From: Candidatus Nanopelagicales bacterium
GTDB taxonomy: Bacteria > Actinomycetota > Actinomycetes > Nanopelagicales > Nanopelagicaceae
Direction: 5' to 3'
Length of the DNA stretch: 64,000 nucleotides
Assembly: GCA_030834095.1 (NCBI GenBank)
Contig: JAURGA010000001.1
Span: forward strand, 40,018 to 104,017
The position numbers and the translations under genes are program-made. Shown here in pieces: positions 21,052 to 31,423 of this stretch (position 1 is the first letter of the stretch; the number at the start of each line of letters is the position of its first letter). The notes beneath the pieces were generated by a model that was not told where the DNA came from, searched no databases, and saw nothing but the letters and a program-made list of their open reading frames with translations.

Positions 21052-22586
21052 ATCGTAAGAAAATATCACGTGCACTTGTCAGTGTTTTTGACAAGACCGG
21101 CTTAGCAGAACTTGGTAAAAGCCTTGAAAAACATGGAATCGAAATACTTTCTACCGGTTCGACGGCAAAGGTATTGCGTGACGCTGGAGTAAAAGTAATC
21201 GCAGTTGAAGATCACACCGGATTTCCTGAAATGCTTGGCGGTCGAGTGAAAACACTACACCCACGAATTCATGGTGGAATTTTGGCTGACCAGAGCAACC
21301 CAAATCACTTGCAAGAGTTGGCTGATGCTGACATTGCACCTTTTGATTTGATAGTTATAAACCTTTATCCATTCACACAAACAATTGGGAGTGGCGCCGA
21401 GTTCACTGAATGCATAGAACAAATTGATATCGGTGGCCCAAGTATGTTGCGGGGCGCAGCCAAGAACCACAATTCGGTTGCTGTTATTTCAGACCCATCC
21501 CAATACACATTGCTAAATTCCGCGCTCGAACAAGGCGGCTTTACGCTAGAAGAGCGCCGTAATTTAGCCATGAATACATTCCGCAAAACTGCCGAATATG
21601 ACATTGCGATAGCTGATTGGCTTGCCAATGAATTAAATCAGAGCGATTGGCGCGCAAAGGTTTGGCACAAAGTTGCAGATCTTCGATATGGCGAGAATCC
21701 ACATCAAAGCGCAGCAGTCTTCACAGATATTTCGAGCACTAAGGGAATTAGTAGCGCTAAGCAGCACCATGGCAAAGAGATGTCCTTCAATAATTTTACC
21801 GATGCCGATGCTGCACTTCGTGCAGCATTTGATCACAGCCAACCATGTGTAGCGATTATCAAACATGCAAATCCATGTGGCATTGCAATAGCAGCCGATA
21901 TTAAAAGTGCATATTCGGCAGCCAATGCTTGTGATTCGGTTTCAGCATTCGGTGGCGTAGTTGCTGCAAATCGCACGGTCACTGTTGAAATGGCAAGAGT
22001 GTTAAGTGAGGTATTTACTGAAGTTATTGTGGCTCCGGGATATGAAGCAGGGGCAATTGAAATATTGGCCGCTAAACCATCAATCAGAATTCTTGAACTA
22101 GCTAATTACAAGATTGCTAAAGAGGAGCTCCGACCAATTTCTGGAGGAATCTTGATTCAACATAGCGATTTGATTGATGCCCGTGGTGATGATTCTGCAA
22201 ATTGGCAGCAGGTCTCAGGTGGGGAAATTAGTGTGCAAGTTAAAAACGATCTTGAGTTTGCCTGGCGGAGTGTGCGCTCGGTAAAAAGCAATGGGATTCT
22301 TCTAGCAAAAAACGGTGCATCAGTCGGTATTGGAATGGGCCAAGTAAATCGCGTTGATAGCGCAAAGCTTGCAGTGGCACGTGCCGGCGAGCGAGCAAGT
22401 AATTGTGTTGCCGCAAGTGATGCATTCTTTCCCTTTGCCGATGGACTGCAGATTTTGCTTGATGCTGGAATCACAGCAGTAGTGGCTCCGGGTGGAAGTG
22501 TGCGCGATGCCGAAGTAATCGAGGCGGCAAAAGCGGCAAATATTGCGATGTTCTTCACGGGAGTCCGTCATTTTTCGCATGCTTAA
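21048..22586 (+). CDS. purH: Bifunctional AICAR transformylase / IMP cyclohydrolase PurH
   Basis: The 512-residue enzyme performs the last two steps to IMP. The N-terminal cyclohydrolase (MGS-like) domain has [27 protein letters not shown] and GGRVKTLHP. The transformylase part has [13 protein letters not shown], the catalytic IIKHANPCG (Lys-His), [13 protein letters not shown] and the late [11 protein letters not shown]. Length is normal. Confidence 0.97.
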   Translation: MNRKKISRALVSVFDKTGLAELGKSLEKHGIEILSTGSTAKVLRDAGVKVIAVEDHTGFPEMLGGRVKTLHPRIHGGILADQSNPNHLQELADADIAPFDLIVINLYPFTQTIGSGAEFTECIEQIDIGGPSMLRGAAKNHNSVAVISDPSQYTLLNSALEQGGFTLEERRNLAMNTFRKTAEYDIAIADWLANELNQSDWRAKVWHKVADLRYGENPHQSAAVFTDISSTKGISSAKQHHGKEMSFNNFTDADAALRAAFDHSQPCVAIIKHANPCGIAIAADIKSAYSAANACDSVSAFGGVVAANRTVTVEMARVLSEVFTEVIVAPGYEAGAIEILAAKPSIRILELANYKIAKEELRPISGGILIQHSDLIDARGDDSANWQQVSGGEISVQVKNDLEFAWRSVRSVKSNGILLAKNGASVGIGMGQVNRVDSAKLAVARAGERASNCVAASDAFFPFADGLQILLDAGITAVVAPGGSVRDAEVIEAAKAANIAMFFTGVRHFSHA

Positions 22587-22596
22587 TGCTTCTCGA

Positions 22597-22602
22597 TAGG
22601 AT
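22597..22602 (+). promoter_or_regulatory. -10 element of a leaderless folD promoter
   Basis: TAGGAT lies exactly six bases before the ATG of folD, 10 bases after the purH stop. Confidence 0.45.
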
Positions 22603-22608
22603 TCGAAT

Positions 22609-23448
22609 ATGAGCGCGATAATTCTTAATGGCAAGGCAACTGCCACCATTATTAAAGATGAATTACGCCAAGTCGTTTCAAAGATGGCAAAGAAGCCCGG
22701 CCTCGGAACAATACTTGTTGGTGATGATCCTGGTTCGATGTCTTATGTATCTGGAAAGCATAGAGATTGCGCCGAAGTTGGAATAAATTCGATTCGAATT
22801 GATTTGCCTGCTACAGCGTCTGCAAGTGATATTTCTGCAGCCCTTAAAGATTTAAATAACAGCAATGATTGCACAGGATACATAGTTCAACTTCCATTAC
22901 CTTCCAGCATCAACGCGAATAGTATTTTGGAGAGCATTGATTCAAATAAAGATGCTGATGGTTTGCATCCACTGAATTTAGGTAAATTAGTTATGGGAGC
23001 AAAGGCCCCATTGCCTTGCACGCCTCGCGGAATCTTAGAGTTGCTGCACCGATATTCACTTACTACATCAGGCAAAGAAGTGGTTGTTATTGGTCGAGGC
23101 TTAACCGTTGGCCGACCACTTGGTTTATTGCTTTCACAACGAGGATGCGATGCCACAGTCACAACTACGCATACCAAGACCAAAGATTTGATTTCTCATA
23201 CAAAGCGTGCAGATATTGTTATTGCTGCAATTGGTAGCGCGCACTTCTTAACTTCCGAAATGGTAAAACCTGGGGCAGTGGTTTTAGATGTTGGAATTAC
23301 GCGAACAAGTTCAGGTTTGCAAGGTGATGTTCATCCTGATGTTGTAAACGTTGCATCTGCATTTGCACCAATGCCTGGTGGCGTAGGACCAATGACAAGA
23401 GCAATGTTGCTATCTAATGTTGTAGAAATGGCCCAGAGTAATTCATGA
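22609..23448 (+). CDS. folD: Methylenetetrahydrofolate dehydrogenase/cyclohydrolase FolD
   Basis: The 279-residue bifunctional enzyme interconverts 5,10-methylene-, methenyl- and 10-formyl-THF, supplying the formyl donor used by PurN and PurH encoded just upstream. It shows the catalytic YVSGKH lysine, [32 protein letters not shown] and [16 protein letters not shown], with [14 protein letters not shown] at the end. The stop overlaps the next gene by four bases. Confidence 0.96.
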   Translation: MSAIILNGKATATIIKDELRQVVSKMAKKPGLGTILVGDDPGSMSYVSGKHRDCAEVGINSIRIDLPATASASDISAALKDLNNSNDCTGYIVQLPLPSSINANSILESIDSNKDADGLHPLNLGKLVMGAKAPLPCTPRGILELLHRYSLTTSGKEVVVIGRGLTVGRPLGLLLSQRGCDATVTTTHTKTKDLISHTKRADIVIAAIGSAHFLTSEMVKPGAVVLDVGITRTSSGLQGDVHPDVVNVASAFAPMPGGVGPMTRAMLLSNVVEMAQSNS

Positions 23449-23684
23449 AAATTGCAGTCGGTCGAATTCAACTTTTAGCTTTTGCTTTGATCGTTCTGGG
23501 CATTATTTTCGGGATTTTTGATGCGGTCCGGACCGGCGCACTGCTTCTTTCAATCGGAACCGGAATAGTTGCAACAACCAAGTATTTACGCTCAAATCGT
23601 CGTCGGAAAATTGAATTAATACTTCCAGTAGGCATGGCAGCGCTGCTCTTTGTGGTGGCGCTCACACTGCCTAACGCCAAGTAA
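23445..23684 (+). CDS. DUF3017-like small membrane protein
   Basis: The 79-residue protein has three predicted membrane segments (about 10-27, 30-46 and 58-76) separated by a basic RSNRRRK loop. Position directly after folD matches the actinobacterial DUF3017 family (Rv3355c-type). Function unknown. It overlaps folD by four bases, so it is translationally coupled. Confidence 0.7.
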   Translation: MKIAVGRIQLLAFALIVLGIIFGIFDAVRTGALLLSIGTGIVATTKYLRSNRRRKIELILPVGMAALLFVVALTLPNAK

Positions 23685-23754
23685 TATTTAGCCAGTGAAT
23701 TTTCAAAGAGTCTCAATCCAAATCAAGTCAAAGTAAATAAAGAAGGAAGAGAAC

Positions 23755-24711
23755 ATGAGCAGATCAGGGAAAGTAACAGTTGTCGGAGCTGGTTTTTATG
23801 GATCAACAACCGCACTTCGATTAGCCGAATATGACATCTTTGAAACAGTTGTCCTTACAGATATTTTAGAGGGAAAGCCTGAAGGTCTAGCTCTTGATAT
23901 GAATCAATCAAGATCTATCGAAGGCTTTGAAACCAAGATTGTCGGGGCCACAACAACAGCAGATGGCGCCGGATACGAAGCAACTGCTAACTCAGAAGTT
24001 GTAGTTATCACTGCAGGACTTCCGCGCAAACCAGGTATGAGCCGAATGGATTTAATTGGTGTAAATGCCGGAATCGTTCGTAGCGTTGCTGAAAATATTG
24101 CAAAGCACTCACCAAATGCCGTAATCATCGTGGTTTCAAACCCACTCGATGAAATGACTGCACTTACCCAACTTGCAACTGCATTCCCTAAGAATCGCGT
24201 TATGGGTCAAGCTGGAATGTTGGACACTGCACGATTCACAAATTTTGTTGCCGAAGAGTTAAAGGTTCCAGTATCAGCAGTGAAGACACTTACTCTGGGA
24301 TCACATGGGGACACCATGGTTCCAGTTCCAAGTCGTTGCACAGTCAATGGCAAGGCACTTACCGAATTGCTTGATGCTGCAAAGATTGAATCACTTGTTG
24401 ATCGCACTCGAAATGGTGGCGCCGAAGTTGTTGCGCTACTAAAAACAGGTTCTGCATATTACGCACCATCAGCAGCAGCAGCTCGTATGGCTAAAGCAGT
24501 TAAGGAAGATTCAGGCGAAGTTATGCCAGTCTGTGCCTGGGTAGATGGCGAATATGGAATCAGCGGTGTTTATCTTGGAGTAGAAGCCGAGATTGGAAAG
24601 AGTGGAGTTCGTAAAGTTGTCGAAAGCGCTCTGACTGCAGGAGAAGTAGAAGCCCTAATGGCTGCAGCAGAAGCTGTCCGCGCTAAGCAAGCAGATGTTA
24701 AAGACCTCTAA
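23755..24711 (+). CDS. mdh: Malate dehydrogenase (LDH-like type)
   Basis: The 318-residue NAD-dependent enzyme has the Rossmann glycine motif VVGAGFYGS, an Asp at the end of beta-2 (VLTDI) for NAD, RKPGMSR with the malate-specific arginine, VSNPLDEMT, GMLDTARF and the catalytic histidine in LGSHGDTMVP. It oxidises malate to oxaloacetate in the TCA cycle. A strong ribosome-binding site (AAGGAAGAG) precedes the ATG. It lies 33 bases before icd. Confidence 0.95.
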   Translation: MSRSGKVTVVGAGFYGSTTALRLAEYDIFETVVLTDILEGKPEGLALDMNQSRSIEGFETKIVGATTTADGAGYEATANSEVVVITAGLPRKPGMSRMDLIGVNAGIVRSVAENIAKHSPNAVIIVVSNPLDEMTALTQLATAFPKNRVMGQAGMLDTARFTNFVAEELKVPVSAVKTLTLGSHGDTMVPVPSRCTVNGKALTELLDAAKIESLVDRTRNGGAEVVALLKTGSAYYAPSAAAARMAKAVKEDSGEVMPVCAWVDGEYGISGVYLGVEAEIGKSGVRKVVESALTAGEVEALMAAAEAVRAKQADVKDL

Positions 24712-24744
24712 AACTTACGGATAACAGAGAAACGAGCAGAGAAC

Positions 24745-25959
24745 ATGTCGAAGATAAAAGTTGAAGGAACAGTTGTAGAGCTTGATGGCGATGAGATGAC
24801 TCGCATTATCTGGTCATTCATTAAAGAAAAATTGATCTTGCCTTACCTCGATATAAACCTTGAATATTATGATCTTGGAATCGAGCATCGAGATGCTACA
24901 AATGATCAGGTAACAATTGATTCTGCCAATGCAATCAAGAAGCATGGCGTTGGAATCAAGTGCGCAACTATTACTCCAGATGAAGCTCGTGTCGAGGAAT
25001 TTGGTCTTAAGTCGATGTGGAAGTCTCCTAACGGAACTATCCGTAATATTTTGGGTGGCGTAATTTTCCGCGAGCCAATCATCATGAAGAACGTTCCAAG
25101 GTTGGTCCCTAATTGGACTAAGCCAATTGTTATTGGCCGTCACGCATTTGGTGATCAATACAAGGCAACAGATTTCAAGGTTCCAGGTGCTGGAACTCTA
25201 ACAATGACTTTCACGCCAAAAGATGGTTCAAAGCCAATGGAGTTCAATATCTTTGATTTCCCAGCAGCTGGTGTTGCAATGGGTATGTATAACCTCGATG
25301 ATTCAATTCGTGATTTTGCACGTGCATCGATGAACTACGGCTTAATTCGTAACTATCCAGTATTTCTCTCGACAAAGAACACAATCTTGAAGGCCTACGA
25401 TGGCCGCTTTAAAGATATCTTTGCTGAAATATTCGAAAGTGAATTTAAGGCGAAGTTTGATGCAGCAGGAATCACCTACGAGCATCGCCTAATCGATGAC
25501 ATGGTTGCAACCTCACTTCGATGGGAGGGTGGTTATGTTTGGGCTTGTAAAAACTATGACGGAGATGTGCAATCAGATACTGTCGCACAAGGTTATGGCT
25601 CACTTGGCTTAATGACTTCAGTTCTTATGACTCCAGATGGAAAGACTGTTGAATCAGAAGCTGCACACGGAACTGTTACTCGCCACTATCGCGATCACCA
25701 AGCCGGAAAAGCAACATCTACGAATCCAATCGCATCAATCTTTGCTTGGACTCAAGGCTTAACTCATCGTGCGAAATTGGATAACAATCCTAAGCTCGCT
25801 GAGTTTGCATCAACACTTGAGAAAGTTTGTATCCAAACAGTTGAATCGGGAAAGATGACAAAAGATCTTGCAATCCTTATCTCAAAAGATAGTCCATGGT
25901 TAAACACCCAGGACTTCTTGGCTGCAATCGATGAAAATCTAAAGATCGCACTTAAGTAA
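24745..25959 (+). CDS. icd: NADP-dependent isocitrate dehydrogenase (eukaryote-like dimeric type)
   Basis: The 404-residue enzyme converts isocitrate to 2-oxoglutarate. It starts with the type-II signature [14 protein letters not shown] and has [13 protein letters not shown] (substrate serine loop), the metal-binding LIDDMVA and DGDVQSD aspartates, and [12 protein letters not shown] (NADP binding). This matches the ~400-residue dimeric enzyme, not the large monomeric form of some actinobacteria. A bidirectional terminator follows. Confidence 0.96.
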   Translation: MSKIKVEGTVVELDGDEMTRIIWSFIKEKLILPYLDINLEYYDLGIEHRDATNDQVTIDSANAIKKHGVGIKCATITPDEARVEEFGLKSMWKSPNGTIRNILGGVIFREPIIMKNVPRLVPNWTKPIVIGRHAFGDQYKATDFKVPGAGTLTMTFTPKDGSKPMEFNIFDFPAAGVAMGMYNLDDSIRDFARASMNYGLIRNYPVFLSTKNTILKAYDGRFKDIFAEIFESEFKAKFDAAGITYEHRLIDDMVATSLRWEGGYVWACKNYDGDVQSDTVAQGYGSLGLMTSVLMTPDGKTVESEAAHGTVTRHYRDHQAGKATSTNPIASIFAWTQGLTHRAKLDNNPKLAEFASTLEKVCIQTVESGKMTKDLAILISKDSPWLNTQDFLAAIDENLKIALK

Positions 25960-25966
25960 TTACAAT

Positions 25967-26004
25967 AAAAAAGCCCCGCACCAGAGATGGCAGCGGGGCT
26001 TTTT
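25967..26004. terminator. Bidirectional terminator between icd and msiK
   Basis: AAAAAGCCCCGC and GCGGGGCTTTTT form a 12-base stem around a 13-base loop, with A and T tracts on both sides, between convergent genes. Confidence 0.9.
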
Positions 26005-26012
26005 AATTTAAA

Positions 26013-27098
26013 TTAATTGATTCGTTCTCCGGAATTAGCATCAAATAGATGAACTGCTGATGCAATTGCATTAACCGAAATAGTGTCACCTGGCTTAGGT
26101 GGATTCTTTGGATCCCAACGCACAATTACTTGGGCACCCTCATCAGTTTCTTGGGCAAACTTAATGCTCTTATCTGCTGGCTTTCCATAGATAAATGCAT
26201 CAGAGCCAAGCTCTTCAACAACTTCAACTAGAACATCGAAGCCACCTGAAGCAGCAGGAGTAAATCCTTCTGGGCGAACACCGACGGTCACAAGTGCACC
26301 AGCGCTTACTGGAACATCAACACTAAATCCACCAAGGTTTGCTTTACCGCCAGAAACTGGAACGTTTAGCAAGTTCATTGCAGGCGAGCCTATGAATCCA
26401 GCGACGAATGCATTTGAAGGCTTGTCGTAAAGATTGCGAGGCGTATCGACTTGCTGTAGCAAACCATCCTTTAGCACTGCAACGCGATCTCCCATGGTCA
26501 TCGCTTCAACTTGATCGTGTGTTACATAAACAGTTGTGATTCCAAGGCGGCGTTGTAGCGCAGCGATTTGAGTACGAGTTGCAACGCGAAGCTTTGCATC
26601 CAAGTTTGAAAGTGGTTCATCCATCAAGAAAACTTGTGGTTCTCGAACAATTGCGCGACCCATTGCTACGCGCTGGCGTTGTCCACCAGAAAGTGCCTTT
26701 GGTTTGCGATCTAAATAATCTTCAAGGTCAAGAAGTTTTGCAGCTTCTTTAACGCGGCGATCACGTTCGGCCTTATCTACACCAGCAATCTTTAGTGCGA
26801 AGCCCATATTTTCAGCGACGGACATATGTGGGTAGAGCGCGTATGACTGAAACACCATTGCAATATCGCGATCCTTAGGTGCAACGTGAGTCACATCTTT
26901 ATCGCCAATACGAATTGATCCAGTATCAACTTCTTCTAGGCCAGCGAGCATGCGGAGTGATGTTGATTTTCCACAACCAGATGGGCCAACTAGAACAAGG
27001 AATTCACCATCATTAATTGTTAGATTTAATTTATCTACTGCAGGCTTGGTGGTGCCTGGATAAACCCGTGATGCGTTTTCAAAGACGACTGATGCCAT
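26013..27098 (-). CDS. msiK: Sugar ABC-transporter ATPase, MsiK/UgpC type
   Basis: The 361-residue nucleotide-binding subunit has Walker A GPSGCGKST, the Q-loop VFQSYALYPH, the signature LSGGQRQRVAMGRA, Walker B VFLMDEPLSNLDA and the switch VTHD. A C-terminal OB/TOBE domain from about residue 235 is typical of MsiK, the shared ATPase that powers several sugar importers in actinobacteria. No permease or binding-protein gene is nearby, which fits a shared subunit. GGAGG lies nine bases before the ATG, and the leader folds into three short hairpins. Confidence 0.93.
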   Translation of the reverse strand: MASVVFENASRVYPGTTKPAVDKLNLTINDGEFLVLVGPSGCGKSTSLRMLAGLEEVDTGSIRIGDKDVTHVAPKDRDIAMVFQSYALYPHMSVAENMGFALKIAGVDKAERDRRVKEAAKLLDLEDYLDRKPKALSGGQRQRVAMGRAIVREPQVFLMDEPLSNLDAKLRVATRTQIAALQRRLGITTVYVTHDQVEAMTMGDRVAVLKDGLLQQVDTPRNLYDKPSNAFVAGFIGSPAMNLLNVPVSGGKANLGGFSVDVPVSAGALVTVGVRPEGFTPAASGGFDVLVEVVEELGSDAFIYGKPADKSIKFAQETDEGAQVIVRWDPKNPPKPGDTISVNAIASAVHLFDANSGERIN

Positions 27099-27111
27099 TT
27101 TCTTCCTCCTT

Positions 27112-27185
27112 TTCCGGGCAGGTACGTGCCCGACGATCCTTTGGATAAAGGTAAAGCTGGTAGTTCGCGCTCGGGTGAGCGTTGC
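27112..27185 (-). ncRNA. Structured msiK leader, candidate msiK RNA motif
   Basis: Three hairpins lie in series just upstream of the msiK ribosome-binding site: CGGGCA/TGCCCG (27115-27132, 6-base loop), CCTTT/AAAGG (27138-27151) and CGCTC/GAGCG (27169-27182). The stretch is far more GC-rich than its surroundings. A conserved actinobacterial cis-RNA named the msiK motif is known upstream of msiK genes. Assignment rests on location and hairpins; I could not align it to the covariance model. Exact ends are uncertain. Confidence 0.6.
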
Positions 27186-27259
27186 CTTAGGTTACGCGCC
27201 CGCCGCCGCTTTGGCTATCGGAAGCCCGGAAATCAGCATTTCCCTTAAGGTAAAGAAGT

Positions 27260-27265
27260 TACCCT
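27260..27265 (+). promoter_or_regulatory. -10 element of a leaderless promoter (CorC/HlyC gene)
   Basis: TACCCT lies seven bases before the GTG at 27273; no Shine-Dalgarno sequence is present. Confidence 0.45.
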
Positions 27266-27272
27266 TACGCCT

Positions 27273-28580
27273 GTGAGCATTCAAGTCCTCGGCGATATTG
27301 GCATAGTCCTCTTGTTTATCGGGACTGCCGGGATCTTCGTGGCAGCCGAGATTGCTCTGATCTCGCTTCGAGAGTCACAGATTCGCCAGCTTGCGGGCAA
27401 GGGCAAGCGCGGAGACCGAGTCGTTGCACTGACGAAAAATCCAAATGGGTTTCTAGCAGCAGTTCAAATTGGAATTACCTTCCTTGGCTTTCTTTCAGCG
27501 GCATTCGGTGCTGAGCGATTGGGCAGATACATCTCTCCAGTATTTGAAGATTGGGGATTGTCAGAAGGAGTAAGTAAAACCCTTGCGCTTATCTCGATAA
27601 CTATTGTCATTGCATATGTGTCATTGGTATTTGGCGAACTCGTTCCCAAACGTTTGGCACTTTTTCGAACTGAGATAATTGCGCTCGCCGTCGCGCCACT
27701 TATTGATTTCACCGCAAAGGTTTTTCGCCCGGTAATTTGGTTGTTATCTAAATCAACGGATGCCATCGTTAAGATTTTTGGAATAGGCGCTAAAGAGATT
27801 AGAAATGAGATTTCTGAAGCTGAATTAGCTGAATTGGTCTCGGGCCACACTTCGCTGAGTGATGAAGAGCGTGAAATTGTCGAAGAGGTTTTTGCAGCTG
27901 GCGATCTTCAACTTCATGAAATTATGGTTCCAAGAACTGAAGTTGATTTCATGGATGTTGGCCTTTCAATCACGGATGCAATAGCTGTTGCAATTGAACA
28001 TTCACATTCTAGATATCCAGTAACTCGTGGCAGCACAGATGAAGTTATCGGCTTTCTCCATGTCCGTGATTTATTAAATCCAAAGATTCATTCTTCTGCC
28101 GGCGAAACAATTTTGGATTTAGTTCGCCCAGTACTCAATCTACCCGGAACAAAGGGAGTTCTTCCCGCCCTTGCTGAAATGCGATCTAAACGAAGCCACA
28201 TAGCGGTAGTCCTAGATGAATACGGTGGCACTGATGGAATCATCACCCTTGAAGATTTAGTTGAATGTTTAATTGGGGATATCCACGATGAATATGATTC
28301 CGAAGAGGTTGAAGTAACTCCACAGGCAAGAACCGGAGAGTTCGAAATTGATAGTTTGATTTCACTCGAGGATCTATTTGATGAAACTGGAATAGTTCTC
28401 CCAGAAGGTCCATATGAAACTGTAGGTGGATTGGTTATGGATCACCTAGGGCGGATTCCAGAACCTCATGATTCAATAACCGTCAACCAAGTTCAGATTA
28501 CAGTTCTGACAATAGAAGGAAAACGCGCTGGGCAATTATTAATCTCAAGTAATAAATGGAAAGATACACCTCATGAATAA
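27273..28580 (+). CDS. CNNM/CorC-HlyC family membrane protein with CBS pair
   Basis: The 435-residue protein has an N-terminal DUF21/CNNM membrane domain (about 1-165, four hydrophobic segments; [15 protein letters not shown]), then two CBS domains (about 200-340; [32 protein letters not shown]) and a C-terminal CorC/HlyC transporter-associated domain ([16 protein letters not shown]). Members act in Mg2+ or Co2+ export; the older name haemolysin is misleading. GTG start. It overlaps trpS by eight bases. Confidence 0.9.
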   Translation: MSIQVLGDIGIVLLFIGTAGIFVAAEIALISLRESQIRQLAGKGKRGDRVVALTKNPNGFLAAVQIGITFLGFLSAAFGAERLGRYISPVFEDWGLSEGVSKTLALISITIVIAYVSLVFGELVPKRLALFRTEIIALAVAPLIDFTAKVFRPVIWLLSKSTDAIVKIFGIGAKEIRNEISEAELAELVSGHTSLSDEEREIVEEVFAAGDLQLHEIMVPRTEVDFMDVGLSITDAIAVAIEHSHSRYPVTRGSTDEVIGFLHVRDLLNPKIHSSAGETILDLVRPVLNLPGTKGVLPALAEMRSKRSHIAVVLDEYGGTDGIITLEDLVECLIGDIHDEYDSEEVEVTPQARTGEFEIDSLISLEDLFDETGIVLPEGPYETVGGLVMDHLGRIPEPHDSITVNQVQITVLTIEGKRAGQLLISSNKWKDTPHE

Positions 28581-29586
28581 CACTGTGAAGGAGCGAGTGT
28601 TATCTGGCATTCAGCCAACTCATGGTTCTTTTCATCTAGGGAATTACTTAGGCGCAATTAAGCAATGGGTGGATTTACAGAACACCAACGATGCCTTTTA
28701 CTGCGTTGTTGACCTTCATGCGCTTACTGTTGAAACCAAACCAGAAGATTTTCGCAAGCGCACACTGGCCTCTGTTGCTCAGTTAATTGCGCTAGGGCTC
28801 GATCCAGATAAGTGCACGCTCTTTATCCAATCCCATGTTCCCTCCCACAACCAATTGAGTTGGGTTCTGGAGTGCTTAACTGGATTTGGTGAAGCAAGTC
28901 GGATGACCCAATTTAAAGATAAGTCGCAGAAGGCTGGTTCGGATCGCACCGTTGTTGGTTTATTCACCTATCCAATTTTGCAGGCCGCTGACATCTTGTT
29001 ATATCAAGCAAATAAGGTTCCGGTAGGCGAAGATCAGAGACAACATATTGAATTAACACGAGATCTTGGGCAACGTTTCAACTCAAAATTTGGTCAGACT
29101 TTTACAGTTCCTGAAGGCTATATTCTTAAAGCTGGAGCGAAGATAAATGATTTGCAGGATCCAACATCGAAGATGAGTAAATCAAGTTCATCAGGCGGTG
29201 GTGTAATCGAGCTGATGGATAGTCCCGAGGTAAATACTAAGAAGATAAAGAGTGCAGTTACCGACACTGGTCGCGAAGTAATCTTCGATGAAAAGGAAAA
29301 GCCTGGAGTATCAAATTTACTTACTATCTATAGTGCTTTAACTGGTAAGACTATAGATCAAGCACAGAATGATTTTGCTGGTAAGGGCTATGGAGATTTC
29401 AAGTCCGCTGTTGCAGAAGTCGTAGTCGAGTATCTAAACCCAGTTAGAGAAAGAGCGGAAGAATTATTGAAAGATGAAGCACACTTGAAAAAGCTACTAA
29501 AAATTGGTGCAGAGAAAGCAGATGCAGTTGCTTCGAAAACACTAAAAGATGTTTATGAAGCGCTAGGACTAATTCCCCGTGGCTAA
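28573..29586 (+). CDS. trpS: Tryptophanyl-tRNA synthetase
   Basis: The 337-residue class Ic synthetase shows [17 protein letters not shown] (HIGH-type motif), [34 protein letters not shown] and SKMSKS. It charges tRNA-Trp. The ATG lies inside the end of the upstream gene (eight-base overlap), and its own end overlaps the next gene by eight bases, so all three are likely one transcript. Confidence 0.96.
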   Translation: MNNTVKERVLSGIQPTHGSFHLGNYLGAIKQWVDLQNTNDAFYCVVDLHALTVETKPEDFRKRTLASVAQLIALGLDPDKCTLFIQSHVPSHNQLSWVLECLTGFGEASRMTQFKDKSQKAGSDRTVVGLFTYPILQAADILLYQANKVPVGEDQRQHIELTRDLGQRFNSKFGQTFTVPEGYILKAGAKINDLQDPTSKMSKSSSSGGGVIELMDSPEVNTKKIKSAVTDTGREVIFDEKEKPGVSNLLTIYSALTGKTIDQAQNDFAGKGYGDFKSAVAEVVVEYLNPVRERAEELLKDEAHLKKLLKIGAEKADAVASKTLKDVYEALGLIPRG

Positions 29587-30580
29587 GAGATTTTTTATAA
29601 TTGCTGCGCTCATGGCACTTCTGCCAATTGCGCCAGTAATTGCCGCACCAGAAAAAGTAAAAATCGGAATTATTTACGATGTAGGTGGCCGAGGCGATAG
29701 AGCCATAAATGATGCTGCTGCCGCCGGAGTAGATAGCGCCAAAGCGAAGTTAGGTTTTTCAGATTTCGATGTGCGCGAATTAGTGACAACCGGAATAGAT
29801 TTTGATCGCGAAAACCGAATCGAATTCTTGGTTAAAGCAAGTTATGACTTAATAATTGGTGTTGGACCTTCTTTCAACCAAGCAATGATCTTTATGTCAG
29901 ATAAGTATCCAGAGTCCCAATTTGCTGTAATCGCAAGTGATGGCGTTGAATCTCTAAATGTGAGTTGCATGGCCTTTGATTTAAATCAGGGCTCGTTCTT
30001 GGCAGGAGTGACGGCAGCCTTAAATTCAAAGTCTAAAAAAGTCGGATATCTAGGAGATGCATCCAATCCGAACAATTCAATTAATCGTAAGAATTTTAGA
30101 GCTGGCGTAAAATATGCTGGGGTTAAAGCAAAGGTTTTTGCCGCAAATGCATCGACATCTGCTGAAGCTGAACTTGCAAAACTTTCAGGGCAGGGTGGGG
30201 ATGTTTTTTTCATAAACTGGTCACGAAATGGCAGTGTTTTAACGGAAGCAAATAAGCTGGCAAAGGCTAAGAAATCTATAAAGTTAATTGGCATTCGGCC
30301 AGATCAATTCTTTATTGCAACCAAGAGCGCCCAGAAATTTCTAATTGGTTATGTTAATCAAAGATATGACATTGCTATCAGCGATTTATTCAGTGCCGCA
30401 ATAACTGGAAGATCAATTACGGAAGAGGTAGATGGCGAGCGGGGTGTCTTTGGTCGAAATTACACATTTTCGAATAAGGGAATAGATTTAATTGCAACAT
30501 CATCTAATTCGGCTTCAAAGAGCGCTCTAACCCGAGTAAAGAGAGCAATCATTTCAAAGAAAATTACAATCGTAAGCTAA
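29579..30580 (+). CDS. BMP/PnrA-type ABC substrate-binding protein (nucleoside type)
   Basis: The 333-residue product has an N-terminal signal sequence ([21 protein letters not shown]) and a BMP (basic membrane protein) fold: [39 protein letters not shown] and GYLGD. The family commonly binds purine nucleosides. No lipobox cysteine is visible at the cleavage site, unusual for a Gram-positive-type binding protein, and no permease or ATPase gene adjoins it. GTG start inside the trpS end. It converges with a deoxyribose operon, which fits nucleoside use, though this link is inference. Confidence 0.75.
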   Translation: MAKRFFIIAALMALLPIAPVIAAPEKVKIGIIYDVGGRGDRAINDAAAAGVDSAKAKLGFSDFDVRELVTTGIDFDRENRIEFLVKASYDLIIGVGPSFNQAMIFMSDKYPESQFAVIASDGVESLNVSCMAFDLNQGSFLAGVTAALNSKSKKVGYLGDASNPNNSINRKNFRAGVKYAGVKAKVFAANASTSAEAELAKLSGQGGDVFFINWSRNGSVLTEANKLAKAKKSIKLIGIRPDQFFIATKSAQKFLIGYVNQRYDIAISDLFSAAITGRSITEEVDGERGVFGRNYTFSNKGIDLIATSSNSASKSALTRVKRAIISKKITIVS

Positions 30581-30583
30581 AGC

Positions 30584-31423
30584 TTAGATTCCAATCGGGT
30601 GCCAAATAGTTTTAATCTCCATAAAGCTTGTCATCCGTTTCGTCGATTGTAATTCGCCGAAGGTATGTATCCGCTTTAGATTCTCTGAACCAAGCTCTCT
30701 AAGTTCCGCTAGATCCTTGCTGCTGGCTCCGGTTGCATCAATTCCATCAATATCCATGTGCGAACCAGCCCAAGTTACGAATTGATCAAACTTTCCGGTC
30801 AGGATATTTACTACTCCGGCAGGGACATCGCTTGTTGCCAGACATTCAGCTAGCGTGATTGCGCATAATGGGAACTCTTCATTTGCAATGAGAATCGCAG
30901 TATTTCCTGAAGCTATAACTGGTGCTAATCCTGAAACTAAATTAAGCAGAGATGGCTTGGCATCAGCAAAGATTGCAATTACACCTAAGCTTTCTGGAAT
31001 TGAGAAGTTATAGAACGGTCCAGAGACTTGATTCGATGATCCTGAGATAGCTTCAATTTTGTCACACCAACCGGCATACCAAACCCAAGTATCTATTGCG
31101 CTCTGCACTTGAGCCTTTGCTGCCGCAGCAGTTGCTCCTTCTTGCGCAATGATCTCTGCAATGAATTGATCGGCACGTCCTTGCATTATTTCGGCTACCC
31201 GATAGAGAATCTGGCCACGATTAAACGCACTTGCGTTAGACCAACCTTGATGGGAATTGCGCGCTGATACAACAGATTCACGTAAATCTTTTCTTGATCC
31301 AAGACAGGGATTTGCCAGAAACCTTCCCTTGCTATCAGTGATTTCATAGACTCGACCAGATTCACTTCGGGGAAAGCTGCCATTTATAAATAATTTATAA
31401 GTTTTCATAACATCAATGCGCAT
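30584..31423 (-). CDS. Truncated aldehyde dehydrogenase homologue without catalytic Cys
   Basis: The 279-residue product resembles only the N-terminal NAD-binding part of ALDHs (KLFINGSFPRSESGR; LAPVIASGNTAILIANEE; LAECLATSDVPAGVVNILTG) and ends before the region holding the catalytic Cys. ALDH-glycine motifs such as FTGS are replaced (DGIDATGAS). It is therefore unlikely to be an active dehydrogenase alone; it may be a structural partner of the full ALDH encoded just upstream. A deoC, ALDH, short-ALDH order occurs in other actinobacteria, as I recall. The ATG overlaps the stop of ALDH (TAATG). Confidence 0.8.
   Translation of the reverse strand: MRIDVMKTYKLFINGSFPRSESGRVYEITDSKGRFLANPCLGSRKDLRESVVSARNSHQGWSNASAFNRGQILYRVAEIMQGRADQFIAEIIAQEGATAAAAKAQVQSAIDTWVWYAGWCDKIEAISGSSNQVSGPFYNFSIPESLGVIAIFADAKPSLLNLVSGLAPVIASGNTAILIANEEFPLCAITLAECLATSDVPAGVVNILTGKFDQFVTWAGSHMDIDGIDATGASSKDLAELRELGSENLKRIHTFGELQSTKRMTSFMEIKTIWHPIGI

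Noticed and set aside
22157-22558. 133-codon minus-strand open frame inside purH
   Set aside because: Antisense to conserved AICAR transformylase sequence, no family features; treated as a shadow.
30568-30581. TAAGCT-AA-AGCTTA inverted repeat between two convergent genes, as a terminator
   Set aside because: The stem is six bases with a two-base loop and no T tract follows on either strand; too weak to call.
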